Below are positions 35,798-45,421 of a stretch of DNA of 64,000 nt, piece by piece; position 1 is the stretch's first letter, and the number at the start of each line of letters is the position of its first letter. The notes beneath the pieces were generated by a model. It ran no database searches. It was not told where the DNA came from and saw only the letters and a program-made list of their open reading frames with translations. The DNA comes from Porphyromonas canoris (GTDB taxonomy: Bacteria; Bacteroidota; Bacteroidia; Bacteroidales; Porphyromonadaceae). Made by a program: the position numbers and the translations under genes. The stretch spans positions 62,001-126,000 of the forward strand of contig NZ_JQZV01000001.1 in NCBI RefSeq assembly GCF_000769115.1, given 5' to 3'.

Positions 35798-36979
35798 TCA
35801 GGCTTTCTCATTCAGCAGATAACGAGAGGAGAAGAGCAGGGAGAGCTGCAACCTCAACCATATCAGCGAAGGAAAGAGAGCCTTTATGGCATAAGGAAGG
35901 AGTATCTCATTTTTAAGCGTTTTCGGCATCAGATCGCTGGTGGTAAAGCTGAAAATCATCGCTCCCGTAAGCAGTACGGCATCCCATATACGGTACCGGC
36001 TGTTCCGGTCTCTGTCTATCCACCACAGCGCAATGCCGAGATAGGCTATGATATAAGTGTTGGACTCCGTTCCGGAGCTGAACAGCACAATAAACAGCAG
36101 CAGTGATGCCAAGACCGAACGCCTGAACAGCGCACTCTCATAAGCCTTGAAGCGAAGAAGCGGAAGGAGAAAAAGCAACATACCCGGCACTATCACCAGC
36201 AGGTCGCTATACTGTTCGGCTCCCGACAGCTTACGAATCATTCCCACCAGACCCATGTTCTGCATCAGAGCAAACATATTCTGCGTATTCTTTCCACCCA
36301 AAGCCACCAACCAGTTTCGGTACTGCTCCACGGCATAATCCCATCCGCCGAGCATCGGAAGCAGTCCGAGTAGAAGCGTCCAAAAGAAGAAGGAGAGCAG
36401 GAAGCTCTTTTTCTTCTTGGAGAAGAGCCAGAAGCACAGCCCCGCGATGCCATATATCTTGGTCAGAAAGCCCAAAGCGATGAAAAACGTAGCAGCCCAA
36501 GGCTTCTCCTTGACAGTGAAAACATAAGAGAGAATCAGCAGTGCGGCAATGAGGACATTGTACTGTTCCATCAGAAGACCCAGCAACAGTTCATTGGCTG
36601 TAACCCAAAAGATCACCGCCCTGCCGGATATGGAGAGACCGGGAATGCTCTTGATGGCATAGAAAAGCATGACTGTACTCACGACGAGCCATAGTACGAC
36701 ACCCGCAACAGGCGGTAACATGGAGAAAGGAGCTATCACCAACGTGAAGAGCGGACCGTACAAGAAGCGGTCGTGATACTCTGCCGGATAGTAGGAATAC
36801 AGGTCTTGATGTTGCAGGAAGTGGTCCCAACTCCTCTCGAAAATCCGATAGTTGTTAAACTTCCCCCTTGCTATTTTCTTAAAGCAGGCAAACAGCAAGA
36901 CGGCTCCCCACACCACCAAAGGAGTACGAGAGCTTCTGCCCAACGCCCCCAACACAGATACTATACTTTTTTTCTCCAT
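35798..36979 (-). CDS. GT87-type polytopic glycosyltransferase-like membrane protein
   Basis: 393 residues with about nine or ten hydrophobic helices. The first periplasmic loop NNYRIFERSWDHFLQHQDLY followed by FLYGPLFTLVIAPFSMLPP matches the DUF2029/GT87 family of mannosyl- or arabinosyl-type transferases that use polyprenyl-linked sugars. A substrate cannot be named. It overlaps nothing and faces pnp; gpmA is upstream, separated by the gpmA terminator. Confidence 0.8.
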   Translation of the reverse strand: MEKKSIVSVLGALGRSSRTPLVVWGAVLLFACFKKIARGKFNNYRIFERSWDHFLQHQDLYSYYPAEYHDRFLYGPLFTLVIAPFSMLPPVAGVVLWLVVSTVMLFYAIKSIPGLSISGRAVIFWVTANELLLGLLMEQYNVLIAALLILSYVFTVKEKPWAATFFIALGFLTKIYGIAGLCFWLFSKKKKSFLLSFFFWTLLLGLLPMLGGWDYAVEQYRNWLVALGGKNTQNMFALMQNMGLVGMIRKLSGAEQYSDLLVIVPGMLLFLLPLLRFKAYESALFRRSVLASLLLFIVLFSSGTESNTYIIAYLGIALWWIDRDRNSRYRIWDAVLLTGAMIFSFTTSDLMPKTLKNEILLPYAIKALFPSLIWLRLQLSLLFSSRYLLNEKA

Positions 36980-37025
36980 CTACTCGGTTTTTCGGATAGT
37001 GCCGACAAACAGCCACACAAAGATA

Positions 37026-37063
37026 AGAAAAGCCATCGCAAAGCAACAGCTCTGCGATGGCTT
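37026..37063 (-). terminator. terminator of gpmA
   Basis: AAGCCATCGCA (37030-37040) pairs with TGCGATGGCTT (37053-37063); the minus strand continues TTTTCTTATC. It starts 21 bases after the gpmA stop. Confidence 0.88.
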
Positions 37064-37084
37064 CGGATAGCTATAAAAGTATCT

Positions 37085-37831
37085 TTACTTCTTCTTGCCT
37101 TGATTTGCTACGGCATCCATCAACTTCTTGATCTCTTCCGGATCGCCGATGAAGTAATCTTTTACCAGATTGTAGTTGTCGTCGAACTCGAATACGTAAG
37201 GCACAGCCGTTGGCAGGTTAAGGCTCACGATATCTTCGTCTGAAATATTCTTCAACACCTTGATGATACCACGAAGGCTATTGCCATGCGCTGCCACAAG
37301 AACATCGTCATGCTCTTTAAGAGTCGGGAAGATAGTACCCTCCCAGTATGGCAATATACGAGCCACGGTGTCTTTAAGCGACTCTGTAAGAGGAAGCAGC
37401 TTTCTATCTACTCCTGCATAGCGAGGATCGTTATGCGGTGCACGCTCATCTCTTTCGTCAAGAGGTGTGGGAGGAATATCGTAGCTGCGACGCCAGATAT
37501 GTACTTGCTCATCGCCGTACTTCTCTGCAGTCTCCGCCTTATTAAGCCCTTGCAACATACCGTAGTGCTTTTCGTTCAGCACCCAATGCTTCTCTACCGG
37601 GATCCAGTCCAGATCCATCTGATCCAATACATTGTTAAGGGTCTTCACCGCTCTCTTCAAGTATGAAGTGTAAGCCTTACCGAAACGGAATCCGGCAGCT
37701 TTCATCTCCTTACCTGCTTTGATTGCTTCTTCTATGCCTTTCTCGGAAAGATCAACGTCTGTCCAGCCTGTAAATCTGTTCTCTTTGTTCCACTGGCTTT
37801 CCCCGTGGCGAATAAGGACAAGTCTTTTCAT
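37085..37831 (-). CDS. gpmA: 2,3-bisphosphoglycerate-dependent phosphoglycerate mutase
   Basis: Interconverts 3- and 2-phosphoglycerate in glycolysis and gluconeogenesis. 248 residues. [20 protein letters not shown] carries the phospho-histidine (His 9), with further active-site segments [20 protein letters not shown], the [12 protein letters not shown] loop and [11 protein letters not shown] (second His). Full length. The 543-base gap upstream holds repeat array 3. Confidence 0.97.
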   Translation of the reverse strand: MKRLVLIRHGESQWNKENRFTGWTDVDLSEKGIEEAIKAGKEMKAAGFRFGKAYTSYLKRAVKTLNNVLDQMDLDWIPVEKHWVLNEKHYGMLQGLNKAETAEKYGDEQVHIWRRSYDIPPTPLDERDERAPHNDPRYAGVDRKLLPLTESLKDTVARILPYWEGTIFPTLKEHDDVLVAAHGNSLRGIIKVLKNISDEDIVSLNLPTAVPYVFEFDDNYNLVKDYFIGDPEEIKKLMDAVANQGKKK

Positions 37832-38058
37832 GTCTGATATCTTCTATGGATTATGTATGTGAATTAAATTCTATCCTACAAGGCTTTAGCTCTTCTGCCA
37901 TTGCCTTTCACAAAGATAACGAATATTTATCACAAGCAAAGAGCCATACTCACACTCTCACCCCTCCCCCTTTTTCTCTTCTGTGCGGACATAAAAGAGG
38001 ATAAATGCGTACAAAAGTTCTCTTTATCGTATTCATTTTCTCCGCTCAACGCATTCAC

Positions 38059-38166
38059 ATCTCCAAACCGAAGCACGATTGCCATTATTCAAGCCCTGAT
38101 TTCCACTCTTCAAACTCCGATTGCTACACATCAAGCCTTGAAAAAGACCCCCAAAAAGGTTTAGAG
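38059..38166. repeat. degenerate 21-22 bp tandem array 3
   Basis: About five units of 21-22 bases: ends are marked by CACGATT, CCTGATTT, TCCGATT, CCTTGAAAA. The second and third units contain ATTCAAGCCCTGATTTCCAC, nearly the array 1 consensus. It lies in the 543-base gap (37832-38374) between gpmA and the frameshifted receptor; apart from this array and a terminator I see nothing else there. Confidence 0.65.
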
Positions 38167-38299
38167 CAACTTCTATACACTTACAAACAAAAATATTAAC
38201 CGGTTTACGACTGTTTTATCATCCGATTACGACTTGAAGCATTGCCATCACAGCCATCAGGGCTAACAATAGGTGAAGAAGCGAATAGAGGAGAGAAAG

Positions 38300-38341
38300 A
38301 AAAATCTCAAGGCAACTCCACTGCCGGAGCCGCCTTGAGAT
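38300..38341 (-). terminator. terminator after the frameshifted receptor
   Basis: ATCTCAAGGC (38304-38313) pairs with GCCTTGAGAT (38332-38341) with an inner CTCC/GGAG pair; the minus strand then reads TTTTCTTTC. It lies 34 bases after the receptor stop. Confidence 0.88.
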
Positions 38342-38374
38342 CTCTTTTTATCCTGTTTCAGAATAGTGTTTCTA

Positions 38375-40656
38375 CTATTTCCCGGAACCTACACTCATAC
38401 CTTCATCTGCCGATTGATTCAGACGAGATTCGCCATTGACACTCTTTCGGGTAGAAGATTTAAGCTCTTTGTTGCCGAACGTATAGCTCACTCTGAGCGT
38501 GAGTTTAGGGCTATGCCAGTTTTTGGAAAAGGAGATCGGGGTATTCATCCCCACTATCTCTCCTCTGGCAATATTGGTATTGAAAAGGTCGTATCCCGTT
38601 AAGGAGAATTTCCAGCTGCCCATACGTTTGCTAAGAGTAAAGTCTACCCACCACTGTTTTTCTGTCTTGTAAACTCCCACAAAAAGAAGACTGTAATAGG
38701 TAATCCCGGCATCGAAATACCATTGGGCAGGCAGGTTCAGAGACTGCTTGTGTTGGACATAATAGGCATTGAACAGACGATTGTAATCCGCAGCGTTCAC
38801 AACACCTCTATCCTGCTGAAGATGATGTGCCAAGTAGATTGAAGCAAACCACTGCAAACCATTCTCCCGGTAAATGAGAGGCATCGGTGTTCCGGCAACA
38901 AGGCGCAAGTAACGGCTATTTTCAAGATTTGTTTTAGCCAAAGTATAGCCCCCTTTATGAGGCTTCAGGTATTCGATGATCGGATTTTTCTCATCCGACA
39001 GGCTCAATTCCAGCATAGCCGCCCTCAAATAGGTATAGCTGAGGGAGAGATTGTATCTTGTGCTGTTTTTCAAATCAGGGTTTCCTTCGCAGACAGAAAG
39101 CCCGAAGAAGACGAGACATAAGGCATGAGGTCTCGGAAAGATGGGCGTTTGTAATAGGTCTGCAACATGGTCGAAAAACGATGCTTACGGGAGAAGTCGT
39201 AAGAGAAAGAGAGGTAAGGCTGCCAGTTTAAGAAAGCATCCGCCTTGCCCTTTTCCATTCCGATCCAGTGGTTATCCAGTTGGTCATAGTTGAGTTGCAC
39301 CCCGGCATAAGTATCCACAGCCTCTTTGCGATAGCGTAGAGAGAGATAAGCGAAAGTGCTGCTCTCCTTATAGCTATTGCTCTTACCATCGGGAGAGTCT
39401 TGGGGCATGGTGTCAAACCTGCTGTCGTTTCGGATACCGCCAAACCGAGTACTAATGGTAGAGGTGAAGCGGAAAAGGAAGTCCGTTGCGATTCTGAAGT
39501 AATGATACCGGTCTTCCAATGCTCCGTTGATGGCGGAGTTGTGAAAATAGTCTCGATGGTTAAGGCTGAAAGTGTAGTCTGCATAGTTGTTCCAGCTCCA
39601 CCTTTTCCCGGAAGAAGAGTGGAAAAGATTTACCGTTCCCACTTTTCTATCCATATCTATCCTGTTGGAAGTATTGTATTCCAATCTTTCGTCAGAGAGG
39701 GTAAGATAACTTCTCACCCCGATCAGATGCCGAGGAGACACCTGCCACTCCGACCCTATCTGAATACCATGCCTCCGATAAGGATTTACAGAGGTTGTAT
39801 TGGCTCCTATGGATGTTGTAAGTGTCTCTTTTCGGCGATTGTCGAAATATTGGTAAGCAAGATAGTTTCTTGTATTTCCTTTGTTATAATTAAGGCATAC
39901 ACGACTGTTGACGGACAGCAATGCCTGATAGGATATATCCGCAGAAAGAAAAGCGTTAAAGCCTTCGTTCGGCTTTTTCTTGGTGATAATATTCAATACC
40001 GCATCTACACGTGTGCCGTACTCAGAACCGGGATTTCGGATGAGTTCCACGGATTCCACATCGGCTATACCGAGAGAAGCAAGATAGGTATGCACTTCAT
40101 TATTTGACAATCGAAGTATCTGACCATTGACGGCAACGGTCAGATTGTAAAACCCGAAGATGGAGAGGCTGTTGTTTTCATTCACTTGTACACCCGGCAG
40201 GAGCTTTATACCATCCAAGAGAGTTCCGCCCACGGCAGCAGGATTGGCGGACAGATTATATACGGCATTGCTTCCTTTGTAAGACACAAACGGGCATCGG
40301 CTCACAACAACCACTTCGTCCAACTGTTGCGACCTCAACGTTATGACGATCGGAGGCAGCTCTACCTCTTTTTCTGAAACGGTTACCGCATTGTTTTGAG
40401 GATAGTAACACTCCTCTAAATAAGAGACCAGAAAGCGGTATCTGCCTTGTGGCAATTCCTGGCGAAAATATCCTTTAATATCACATACTGCCGGATAGAG
40501 CTGTGTTGTATCCCGAATGTTCTTGAAAACAATAATGGCATTGGTCAGCGATTCTCCTGCCTGATCTTTGAGATGACCCGAAACCTTGTAGCTGTTATTC
40601 TGAGCCACCAAAGAGAATATGGGGTAGAAAAGAAGTAAAAGAAGAAGTTTTTTCAT
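38375..40656 (-). pseudogene. TonB-type outer membrane beta-barrel receptor, frameshifted
   Basis: Two abutting frames make one receptor. The first (40656-39070, 528 residues) has a signal peptide (MKKLLLLLLFYPIFSLVAQ), a carboxypeptidase-regulatory-like domain, a plug segment (SQQLDEVVVVSR, VESVELIRNPGSEYGTRVDA) and part of the barrel, ending SAKETLI. The second (to 38375) continues it as LKNSTRYNLSLSYTYLRAA to a normal barrel end (RVSYTFGNKELK). Adding one base to the three-A run at 39081-39083 (TTT on the plus strand) restores SAKENPDLKNST and one frame of 760 residues. It is OMP_b-brl_3-like, a family with short plugs. A true pseudogene, a phase-variable run and a sequencing error are all possible. 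Confidence 0.85.
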
Positions 40657-40770
40657 ACTGCAATATCAGACTAAAGGGGCGATTTCTCCGATCAGAAGTT
40701 CAACACCGGCACGTATAGAGCATTTATCGTTTGGAAATCAGCCCCCGTTATTAAGCTTTGTCTTTTTTTG

Positions 40771-40778
40771 CAAATATA
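40771..40778 (-). promoter_or_regulatory. -7 box upstream of the frameshifted receptor
   Basis: The minus strand reads TATATTTG (then C), matching TAnnTTTG, 115 bases before the receptor start. No TTG at the usual distance. Confidence 0.4.
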
Positions 40779-40851
40779 GACATTTTATAAAAGCAGGAAA
40801 TGTATTATTAGCATAGTTCTTGGCAGGAGGCAGATATTCAAGAGAGGGCAT

Positions 40852-40890
40852 AAAAAAGAATCGGGATCGTAAAGATTACAATCCCGATTC
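40852..40890 (-). terminator. terminator of the greA-tyrS-rhodanese transcript
   Basis: GAATCGGGAT (40858-40867) pairs with ATCCCGATTC (40881-40890); the minus strand then reads TTTTTTATG. It lies 33 bases after the rhodanese stop. Confidence 0.88.
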
Positions 40891-40922
40891 TCTGTTTTAT
40901 TTTCTCGTAAAATATCCGGCTA

Positions 40923-41339
40923 TTATCCCTTCTTATATGCGACATAAGCCGTATAGCCACCATTCAGATTATAAATGGTAAAGTTTTTTGCAGAAAGCAT
41001 CTTTGCAGCTCTGAGCGAACGACCTCCGGATCTGCAGTAAACAAGAACGGGCTTTTTCGGATCAAGAACCTTCAATGCTCTCTCCAGGAAGTAGTTCTGA
41101 GTAACATCTATCAGAATGGCTCCCGATATAAAGCCGGCATCATACTCGGCTTTAGTCCGAACATCGACAATCTGCATATTGGGATTTGCTTCCAATAGTT
41201 TGTCCAGCTGTGATACTTCCACATTTGTAATTGTTTGGACTGTCTCTTGCGGAGAGGAACTCTTGCAACCGACGAACAAGGCAGCAACAGCAAGAGCGGA
41301 TACCACAAATAGTGCTGCTATAACTCTCTTATAATTCAT
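40923..41339 (-). CDS. rhodanese-like lipoprotein
   Basis: 138 residues. Lipoprotein signal ending ALFVGC (lipid Cys 25), then one rhodanese domain from about 40: VDVRTKAEYDAGFISGAILI and the active loop YCRSGGRS with catalytic Cys 102. Single-domain periplasmic rhodaneses move sulfane sulfur or act on redox partners; the substrate is unknown. 19 bases after tyrS, so in the same transcript. Confidence 0.9.
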   Translation of the reverse strand: MNYKRVIAALFVVSALAVAALFVGCKSSSPQETVQTITNVEVSQLDKLLEANPNMQIVDVRTKAEYDAGFISGAILIDVTQNYFLERALKVLDPKKPVLVYCRSGGRSLRAAKMLSAKNFTIYNLNGGYTAYVAYKKG

Positions 41340-41358
41340 GACTCCTCTACTTTATGGT

Positions 41359-42657
41359 TTAAGCGAAAGTGATAAGGAAGTAGTTTTTCTTGCCTTTCTG
41401 TGCAAGGATATACTTCCCGGCAAGAAGATCCGAAGAGGTCAATACCATCCCTTCACTCTCTACTTTCTCTTTGTTTATACTCACTCCTCCACTCTTTAGA
41501 AGCTTACGAAGCTCTCCACGAGAGGGGAACATTGCAACCTCATCGGCTAATAGATCCAATATGTTGATACCCTCCCCGTTGATCTTATCCATGGGCAGTG
41601 TAGCAGATGGGACACCTTCAAAGAGTGCAAGAAGTGTATCTTCGTCCAGCTTGGTAAGTGCTTCTCTGGTTGCATTTCCAAAAAGGATGGCAGACGCTTC
41701 CACGGCAGACTCGTAGGCTTCTCTCGAATGCACCATACAGGTAACCTCTTCCGCAAGTCTCTTTTGCAAAGGACGCAGATGAGGTGCAGCCGCTTGCTCT
41801 TCTTCCAATGCCATTATCTCCTCTTTGGTGAGCGATGTAAAGATCTTGATATACTTGGCGGCATCTGCATCCGAGACATTGAGCCAGAACTGATAGAACT
41901 TATACGGTGAGGTGTATTTCGGATCCAGCCAGATGTTTCCACTCTCTGTTTTCCCGAATTTACCACCATCAGCCTTGGTGATAAGCGGACAAGTGAGAGC
42001 GTATGCTTCGCCTCCCAATGTCCGGCGAATGAGTTCCGTACCGGTGGTAATATTACCCCACTGGTCGGATCCTCCCATCTGCAAACGACAACCTTCATGC
42101 TGGTAAAGATAGGTAAAGTCGTAGCCTTGTATCAGCTGGTAAGAAAACTCGGTAAATGAAAGCCCTTCACCACTCTCTCCGGAAATTCTCTTCTTTACAG
42201 AGTCCTTTGCCATCATGTAGTTTACAGTGATATGCTTGCCGACATCTCGGATAAAGTCCAAGAAGCTGAACTCTTTCATCCAGTCGTAGTTGTTTACCAA
42301 CTTGGCAGCATTAGGGGCATCACTCTCAAAATCAAGGAACTTTGCCAGCTGTTTACGTATTGCTTCCTGATTATGACGCAAGGTATCTTCGTCTATCAAC
42401 TTCCTTTCGGCACTCTTCATGGATGGGTCTCCAATCATTCCGGTAGCTCCTCCAACAAGAGCTATGGGGCGGTGTCCCGCTCTCTGAAAGTGGCGAAGCA
42501 TCATGACACCCACAAGGTGTCCTATGTGTAGAGAGTCCGCCGTAGGGTCTATACCCACATAAGCAGAAGTCATCTCCTTCATCAGGAGTTCTTCCGTACC
42601 GGGCATCATGTCATGGATCATACCTCTCCAGCGGAGTTCTTCAACAAAATTTATCAT
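41359..42657 (-). CDS. tyrS: tyrosine--tRNA ligase
   Basis: Charges tRNA-Tyr. 432 residues: class I HIGH at 44-47 ([17 protein letters not shown]), tyrosine-binding [27 protein letters not shown], the KMSKS equivalent [10 protein letters not shown] near 235, and a C-terminal S4-like domain ([20 protein letters not shown]). TyrRS-1 type, bacterial. 33 bases after greA. Confidence 0.97.
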   Translation of the reverse strand: MINFVEELRWRGMIHDMMPGTEELLMKEMTSAYVGIDPTADSLHIGHLVGVMMLRHFQRAGHRPIALVGGATGMIGDPSMKSAERKLIDEDTLRHNQEAIRKQLAKFLDFESDAPNAAKLVNNYDWMKEFSFLDFIRDVGKHITVNYMMAKDSVKKRISGESGEGLSFTEFSYQLIQGYDFTYLYQHEGCRLQMGGSDQWGNITTGTELIRRTLGGEAYALTCPLITKADGGKFGKTESGNIWLDPKYTSPYKFYQFWLNVSDADAAKYIKIFTSLTKEEIMALEEEQAAAPHLRPLQKRLAEEVTCMVHSREAYESAVEASAILFGNATREALTKLDEDTLLALFEGVPSATLPMDKINGEGINILDLLADEVAMFPSRGELRKLLKSGGVSINKEKVESEGMVLTSSDLLAGKYILAQKGKKNYFLITFA

Positions 42658-42689
42658 CTTGGTATATATGGCTTAATGTATATGTATGC

Positions 42690-43163
42690 TTAAATTTCAA
42701 TCTTCATGATCTCGAATGTTACAGTACCGCTCGGCACTTTTATCTCAACCACATCCCCGACCTTCTTTCCTACAAGACCTTGAGCAATGGGAGTGGATAT
42801 GGAGATCTTACCGGCACGCAGGTCGCTCTCTGTGTCCGAAACCAGAGTATAAGTCATGACAGCATTGTTGGCTTTGTTCTTTATGGTTACCTTATTCAGC
42901 ATATGCACTATGTCCGTACCAATCTTAGATGTATCCACAATGCGTGCATTCATCAACTTGGAGCGCAACTGAGCTATACGTGCTTCCAATAGCCCTTGAG
43001 CCTCTTTCGCAGCAGAGTATTCTGCATTTTCGGAAAGGTCTCCCTTGTCTCTCGCTTCTGCAATCTGGTTAATCACATCAAGCCTGTCCACCGATTCGAG
43101 CTTCTTTATCTCCTCTACAAGCTTGTTGTATCCTTCTTCCGTAAGGAGTGTATATCCTGCCAT
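42690..43163 (-). CDS. greA: transcription elongation factor GreA
   Basis: Rescues backtracked RNA polymerase by stimulating transcript cleavage. 157 residues: N-terminal coiled coil with the acidic tip EARDKGDLSENAEYSAAKEA (about 36-55) and a C-terminal FKBP-like domain (ISISTPIAQGLVGKKVGDVV). Its promoter lies 128 bases upstream inside the end of tatD, leaving a leader with a terminator-like hairpin. greA, tyrS and the rhodanese gene appear to be one transcript. Confidence 0.97.
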   Translation of the reverse strand: MAGYTLLTEEGYNKLVEEIKKLESVDRLDVINQIAEARDKGDLSENAEYSAAKEAQGLLEARIAQLRSKLMNARIVDTSKIGTDIVHMLNKVTIKNKANNAVMTYTLVSDTESDLRAGKISISTPIAQGLVGKKVGDVVEIKVPSGTVTFEIMKIEI

Positions 43164-43192
43164 AATATAAAGTTTGTTTCAAAATATTGAGA

Positions 43193-43254
43193 CCTCACGC
43201 CACAGGGATGAGGTATAAAAAATATTTAGACCAAGACTTTCGCCTCGATCTAAA
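43193..43254 (-). promoter_or_regulatory. greA leader with terminator-like hairpin
   Basis: On the minus strand TTTAGATCGAGGC-GAAA-GTCTTGGTCTAAA (arms at 43254-43242 and 43237-43225) is a 13-bp stem with a GAAA tetraloop, followed by TATTTTTTATA. A second stem CCTCA/TGAGG (43213-43209, 43197-43193) follows. Both lie between the greA promoter and greA, so most transcripts could stop here. It also lies after the tatD stop and may serve as the terminator of that operon. Confidence 0.7.
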
Positions 43255-43290
43255 AACATGAAAATATTCACAATAAGGTATTTACTCGGA

Positions 43291-43321
43291 CAAAGTTAAG
43301 GTTAAATATGGATATTAGCAA
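43291..43321 (-). promoter_or_regulatory. promoter of greA
   Basis: TTG (43321-43319), 20 bases, TAACTTTG (43298-43291) on the minus strand: both boxes and spacing fit. It overlaps the last codons of tatD. Confidence 0.7.
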
Positions 43322-43979
43322 GGAATGCTTTATAAATGTGAGCCTTGAGATCCCCTATCGAGATGCCCAAAGCCTCGGCAAATACACTATAAACATCCGT
43401 GATGTCCTGACTGCTCTCATCGCTTTCCAAGAGGAACGGCTTCTCTTTCAGCCATGATAGAATACCGGGATCACTTGGAACGACCCGGAGAGAGACTATA
43501 ATGCTCGCCCGATAAAGCTGCTCCAAAAGCATCTGCTTGCCTCTGAACCCATGCACAATCCAAGCAGGAGGATCGGGCAAGAGCCCTCTCACGGATGCAA
43601 GAGACAACAGCCTGTCCCAACCACCTACCATGTGAAAGAGGCAGGGCAGGCAATACTCGGATGCTATACGCAGCTGCATTTCGACCCATGCGGTCTGCTC
43701 GTCAAGAGAGATGGATGAACGTCTGTCCCAACCGATCTCTCCAATCGCCACAATATTGTTTCCCTTAGGATTCTGCAAGTATTCACGCAGAATGGATTCT
43801 CCCTCTTCCAGGGTCAAATCTTGCCTAAGAGACATCGGATGTATGCCTATGGTAAGAAAATTAGAGCCGGAAGGCAGCTCTTCTTGTATGGGATCTACTA
43901 CAAAAAGAGCCATACAATCCGGTCGGTCTGCATATTGTCGCAGATGCGATAGATGTGTATGGCTGTCTATGTATTGCAT
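43302..43979 (-). CDS. TatD-family metal-dependent hydrolase
   Basis: 225 residues, a little shorter than typical TatD (about 260). YIDSHTHLSHLRQ holds the first metal His pair (7 and 9); AIGEIGWDRR carries the conserved Glu; LPCLFHMVGG has a metal His; WIVHGFRGKQMLLEQL the next; and the final Asp is in LLESDESSQD. TatD proteins are DNases or deoxyesterases, sometimes D-amino-acid-tRNA deacylases. Follows yidD by 21 bases. Confidence 0.9.
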   Translation of the reverse strand: MQYIDSHTHLSHLRQYADRPDCMALFVVDPIQEELPSGSNFLTIGIHPMSLRQDLTLEEGESILREYLQNPKGNNIVAIGEIGWDRRSSISLDEQTAWVEMQLRIASEYCLPCLFHMVGGWDRLLSLASVRGLLPDPPAWIVHGFRGKQMLLEQLYRASIIVSLRVVPSDPGILSWLKEKPFLLESDESSQDITDVYSVFAEALGISIGDLKAHIYKAFLANIHI

Positions 43980-44000
43980 TATCTTTATCGCTTGAAAAGA

Positions 44001-44225
44001 CTATGGTACGGGGTCGTATCCACTTCCGCCCCACGGATGACACCTTAAGATGCGTCGAACGGTAAGATATAAACCCTTAAACGGACCATGCTTCCGAAGA
44101 GCCTGAACGGCATAGGTGCTGCAAGTTGGCGAGAATCTACAACTCGGAGGAGTATATGGAGAAATGCACTTCCGATAGAAATAGATCGGCAAAAGCAGTA
44201 TCTGCACCAATAGTTTTTTTATCAT
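44001..44225 (-). CDS. yidD: membrane protein insertion efficiency factor YidD
   Basis: 74 residues from the ATG at 44225. [20 protein letters not shown] and the three conserved cysteines with [12 protein letters not shown] identify YidD, which helps YidC insert membrane proteins. The ATG overlaps the rnpA stop as ATGA, so they are coupled, as in many bacteria; a longer start inside rnpA is less likely. Confidence 0.95.
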   Translation of the reverse strand: MIKKLLVQILLLPIYFYRKCISPYTPPSCRFSPTCSTYAVQALRKHGPFKGLYLTVRRILRCHPWGGSGYDPVP

Positions 44226-44665
44226 TCTGTTTCCTCCTTTCGTTCCAAAGAGCGACAAACCTCAGTGAGCTTTCGCAGAGCCTTCTTTACCCCCTGCTCT
44301 ATTGCAGAATAAGAAGAAATACCATCTCCGATATAAAGAAAAGCAACAAGAAGACCGGAACTCTTTTCGGCTTGAGTCAGCAACTCTTTCTTGTGAAGAC
44401 GATAAGCTTCTTTGGTTCTTCTTCTTACCAGATTTCTATCCACCGCATGCTTGAGCCGTTTTTTCGGAACACTTACCAACAGTTCCACGGGAGCAAGCAT
44501 GTCTACCTCTTTTCCACAAGCGTAAACGACCTTGAAAGGATAAGCTACAAATCCGGTACGAGAAGAGAATACCCTTTCTTTATGAGAATTAAGATAGAGA
44601 CGCTGCGACTTTGGGAATGTAGCTTTGGACACTTGTTTACTTATGCTTCTTAATATAGTGCTCAA
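44222..44665 (-). CDS. rnpA: ribonuclease P protein component
   Basis: Protein subunit of RNase P, which matures tRNA 5' ends. 147 residues; RNR-type motif [20 protein letters not shown] near 72-91 and [11 protein letters not shown] near 105. The first ATG overlaps hemD by 29 bases. Length is slightly above the 110-130 of many homologues but usual for Bacteroidota. rpmH is not adjacent, unlike the classic order. Confidence 0.95.
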   Translation of the reverse strand: MSTILRSISKQVSKATFPKSQRLYLNSHKERVFSSRTGFVAYPFKVVYACGKEVDMLAPVELLVSVPKKRLKHAVDRNLVRRRTKEAYRLHKKELLTQAEKSSGLLVAFLYIGDGISSYSAIEQGVKKALRKLTEVCRSLERKEETE

Positions 44666-45386
44666 GAGCAGCAGTCATTGAAGGGAACTCCGGAGATGGA
44701 GCTTCAATATTCACTTCAAGTCCATTCTCTCTAAGAGCCGAAGCGGTAGCCTCCCCGAAACAAGCAAGAAGCTGTTTGTTTTGCTTATACTCAGGATAGT
44801 TGCTCTTTAGAGAGGTTACACCATTGGGGCTAAAGAATATGAGAAGATCGTATCCATCTATCTCTTCCTTTGTAAAACCATTAGGAACAGAGCGGTATAT
44901 CGCACTGGTAGAATAAGGGATCTTTTTACTGTCCAATACTGCAACAATATCTTCCTTTAGTCCTTCTATTCCGGGGATGAAGTAAGTCTCCTTATTGTGC
45001 TTAAGCAAGAGAGCATGAAACTGAGCCGCCTGCCCGCTTTCATGATAAAACACTTTGCGCTTGCGATACACAATGTACTTCTGCAAATAAGATGCAATAG
45101 CTGCACTATGACAAAAATACTTCATATCTTCCGGCATCGTCAAACGTAACTCTTGAGTAAGCTTGAAGAAATGGTCTATTGCTGTTCTGGAGGTAAAAAT
45201 GATAGCTGTATGATCTAAGATATTAACTTTCTGATCACGAAACTCTCTTGTTCCAAGCGTTTGGATAGAGAAAAATGGCTTAAAGTCCACCTCAAAACCA
45301 TACTGCTCAGACAATGTTATATATGGGGACTTTCCTGTTACCGGTGCCGGCTGAGACACCAATATTCTTTTTATTTTTGCGCTCAT
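44637..45386 (-). CDS. hemD: uroporphyrinogen-III synthase family protein
   Basis: 249 residues from the ATG at 45386 (MSAKIKRILVSQPAPV). Two Rossmann-like halves: AIIFTSRTAIDHFFKLTQEL in the first and DLLIFFSPNGVTSLKSNYPE with CFGEATASALRENGLEVNIE in the second match the HemD family, which cyclises hydroxymethylbilane. In Porphyromonas-type haem auxotrophs the rest of the early pathway is usually missing, so this member may have another role. The gene is in a conserved Bacteroidota order (DUF4271, hemD, rnpA, yidD). Confidence 0.85.
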   Translation of the reverse strand: MSAKIKRILVSQPAPVTGKSPYITLSEQYGFEVDFKPFFSIQTLGTREFRDQKVNILDHTAIIFTSRTAIDHFFKLTQELRLTMPEDMKYFCHSAAIASYLQKYIVYRKRKVFYHESGQAAQFHALLLKHNKETYFIPGIEGLKEDIVAVLDSKKIPYSTSAIYRSVPNGFTKEEIDGYDLLIFFSPNGVTSLKSNYPEYKQNKQLLACFGEATASALRENGLEVNIEAPSPEFPSMTAALEHYIKKHK

Positions 45387-45421
45387 TAAAGTCGTATCCT
45401 GTTCTTCTAAGATTAGGATTA

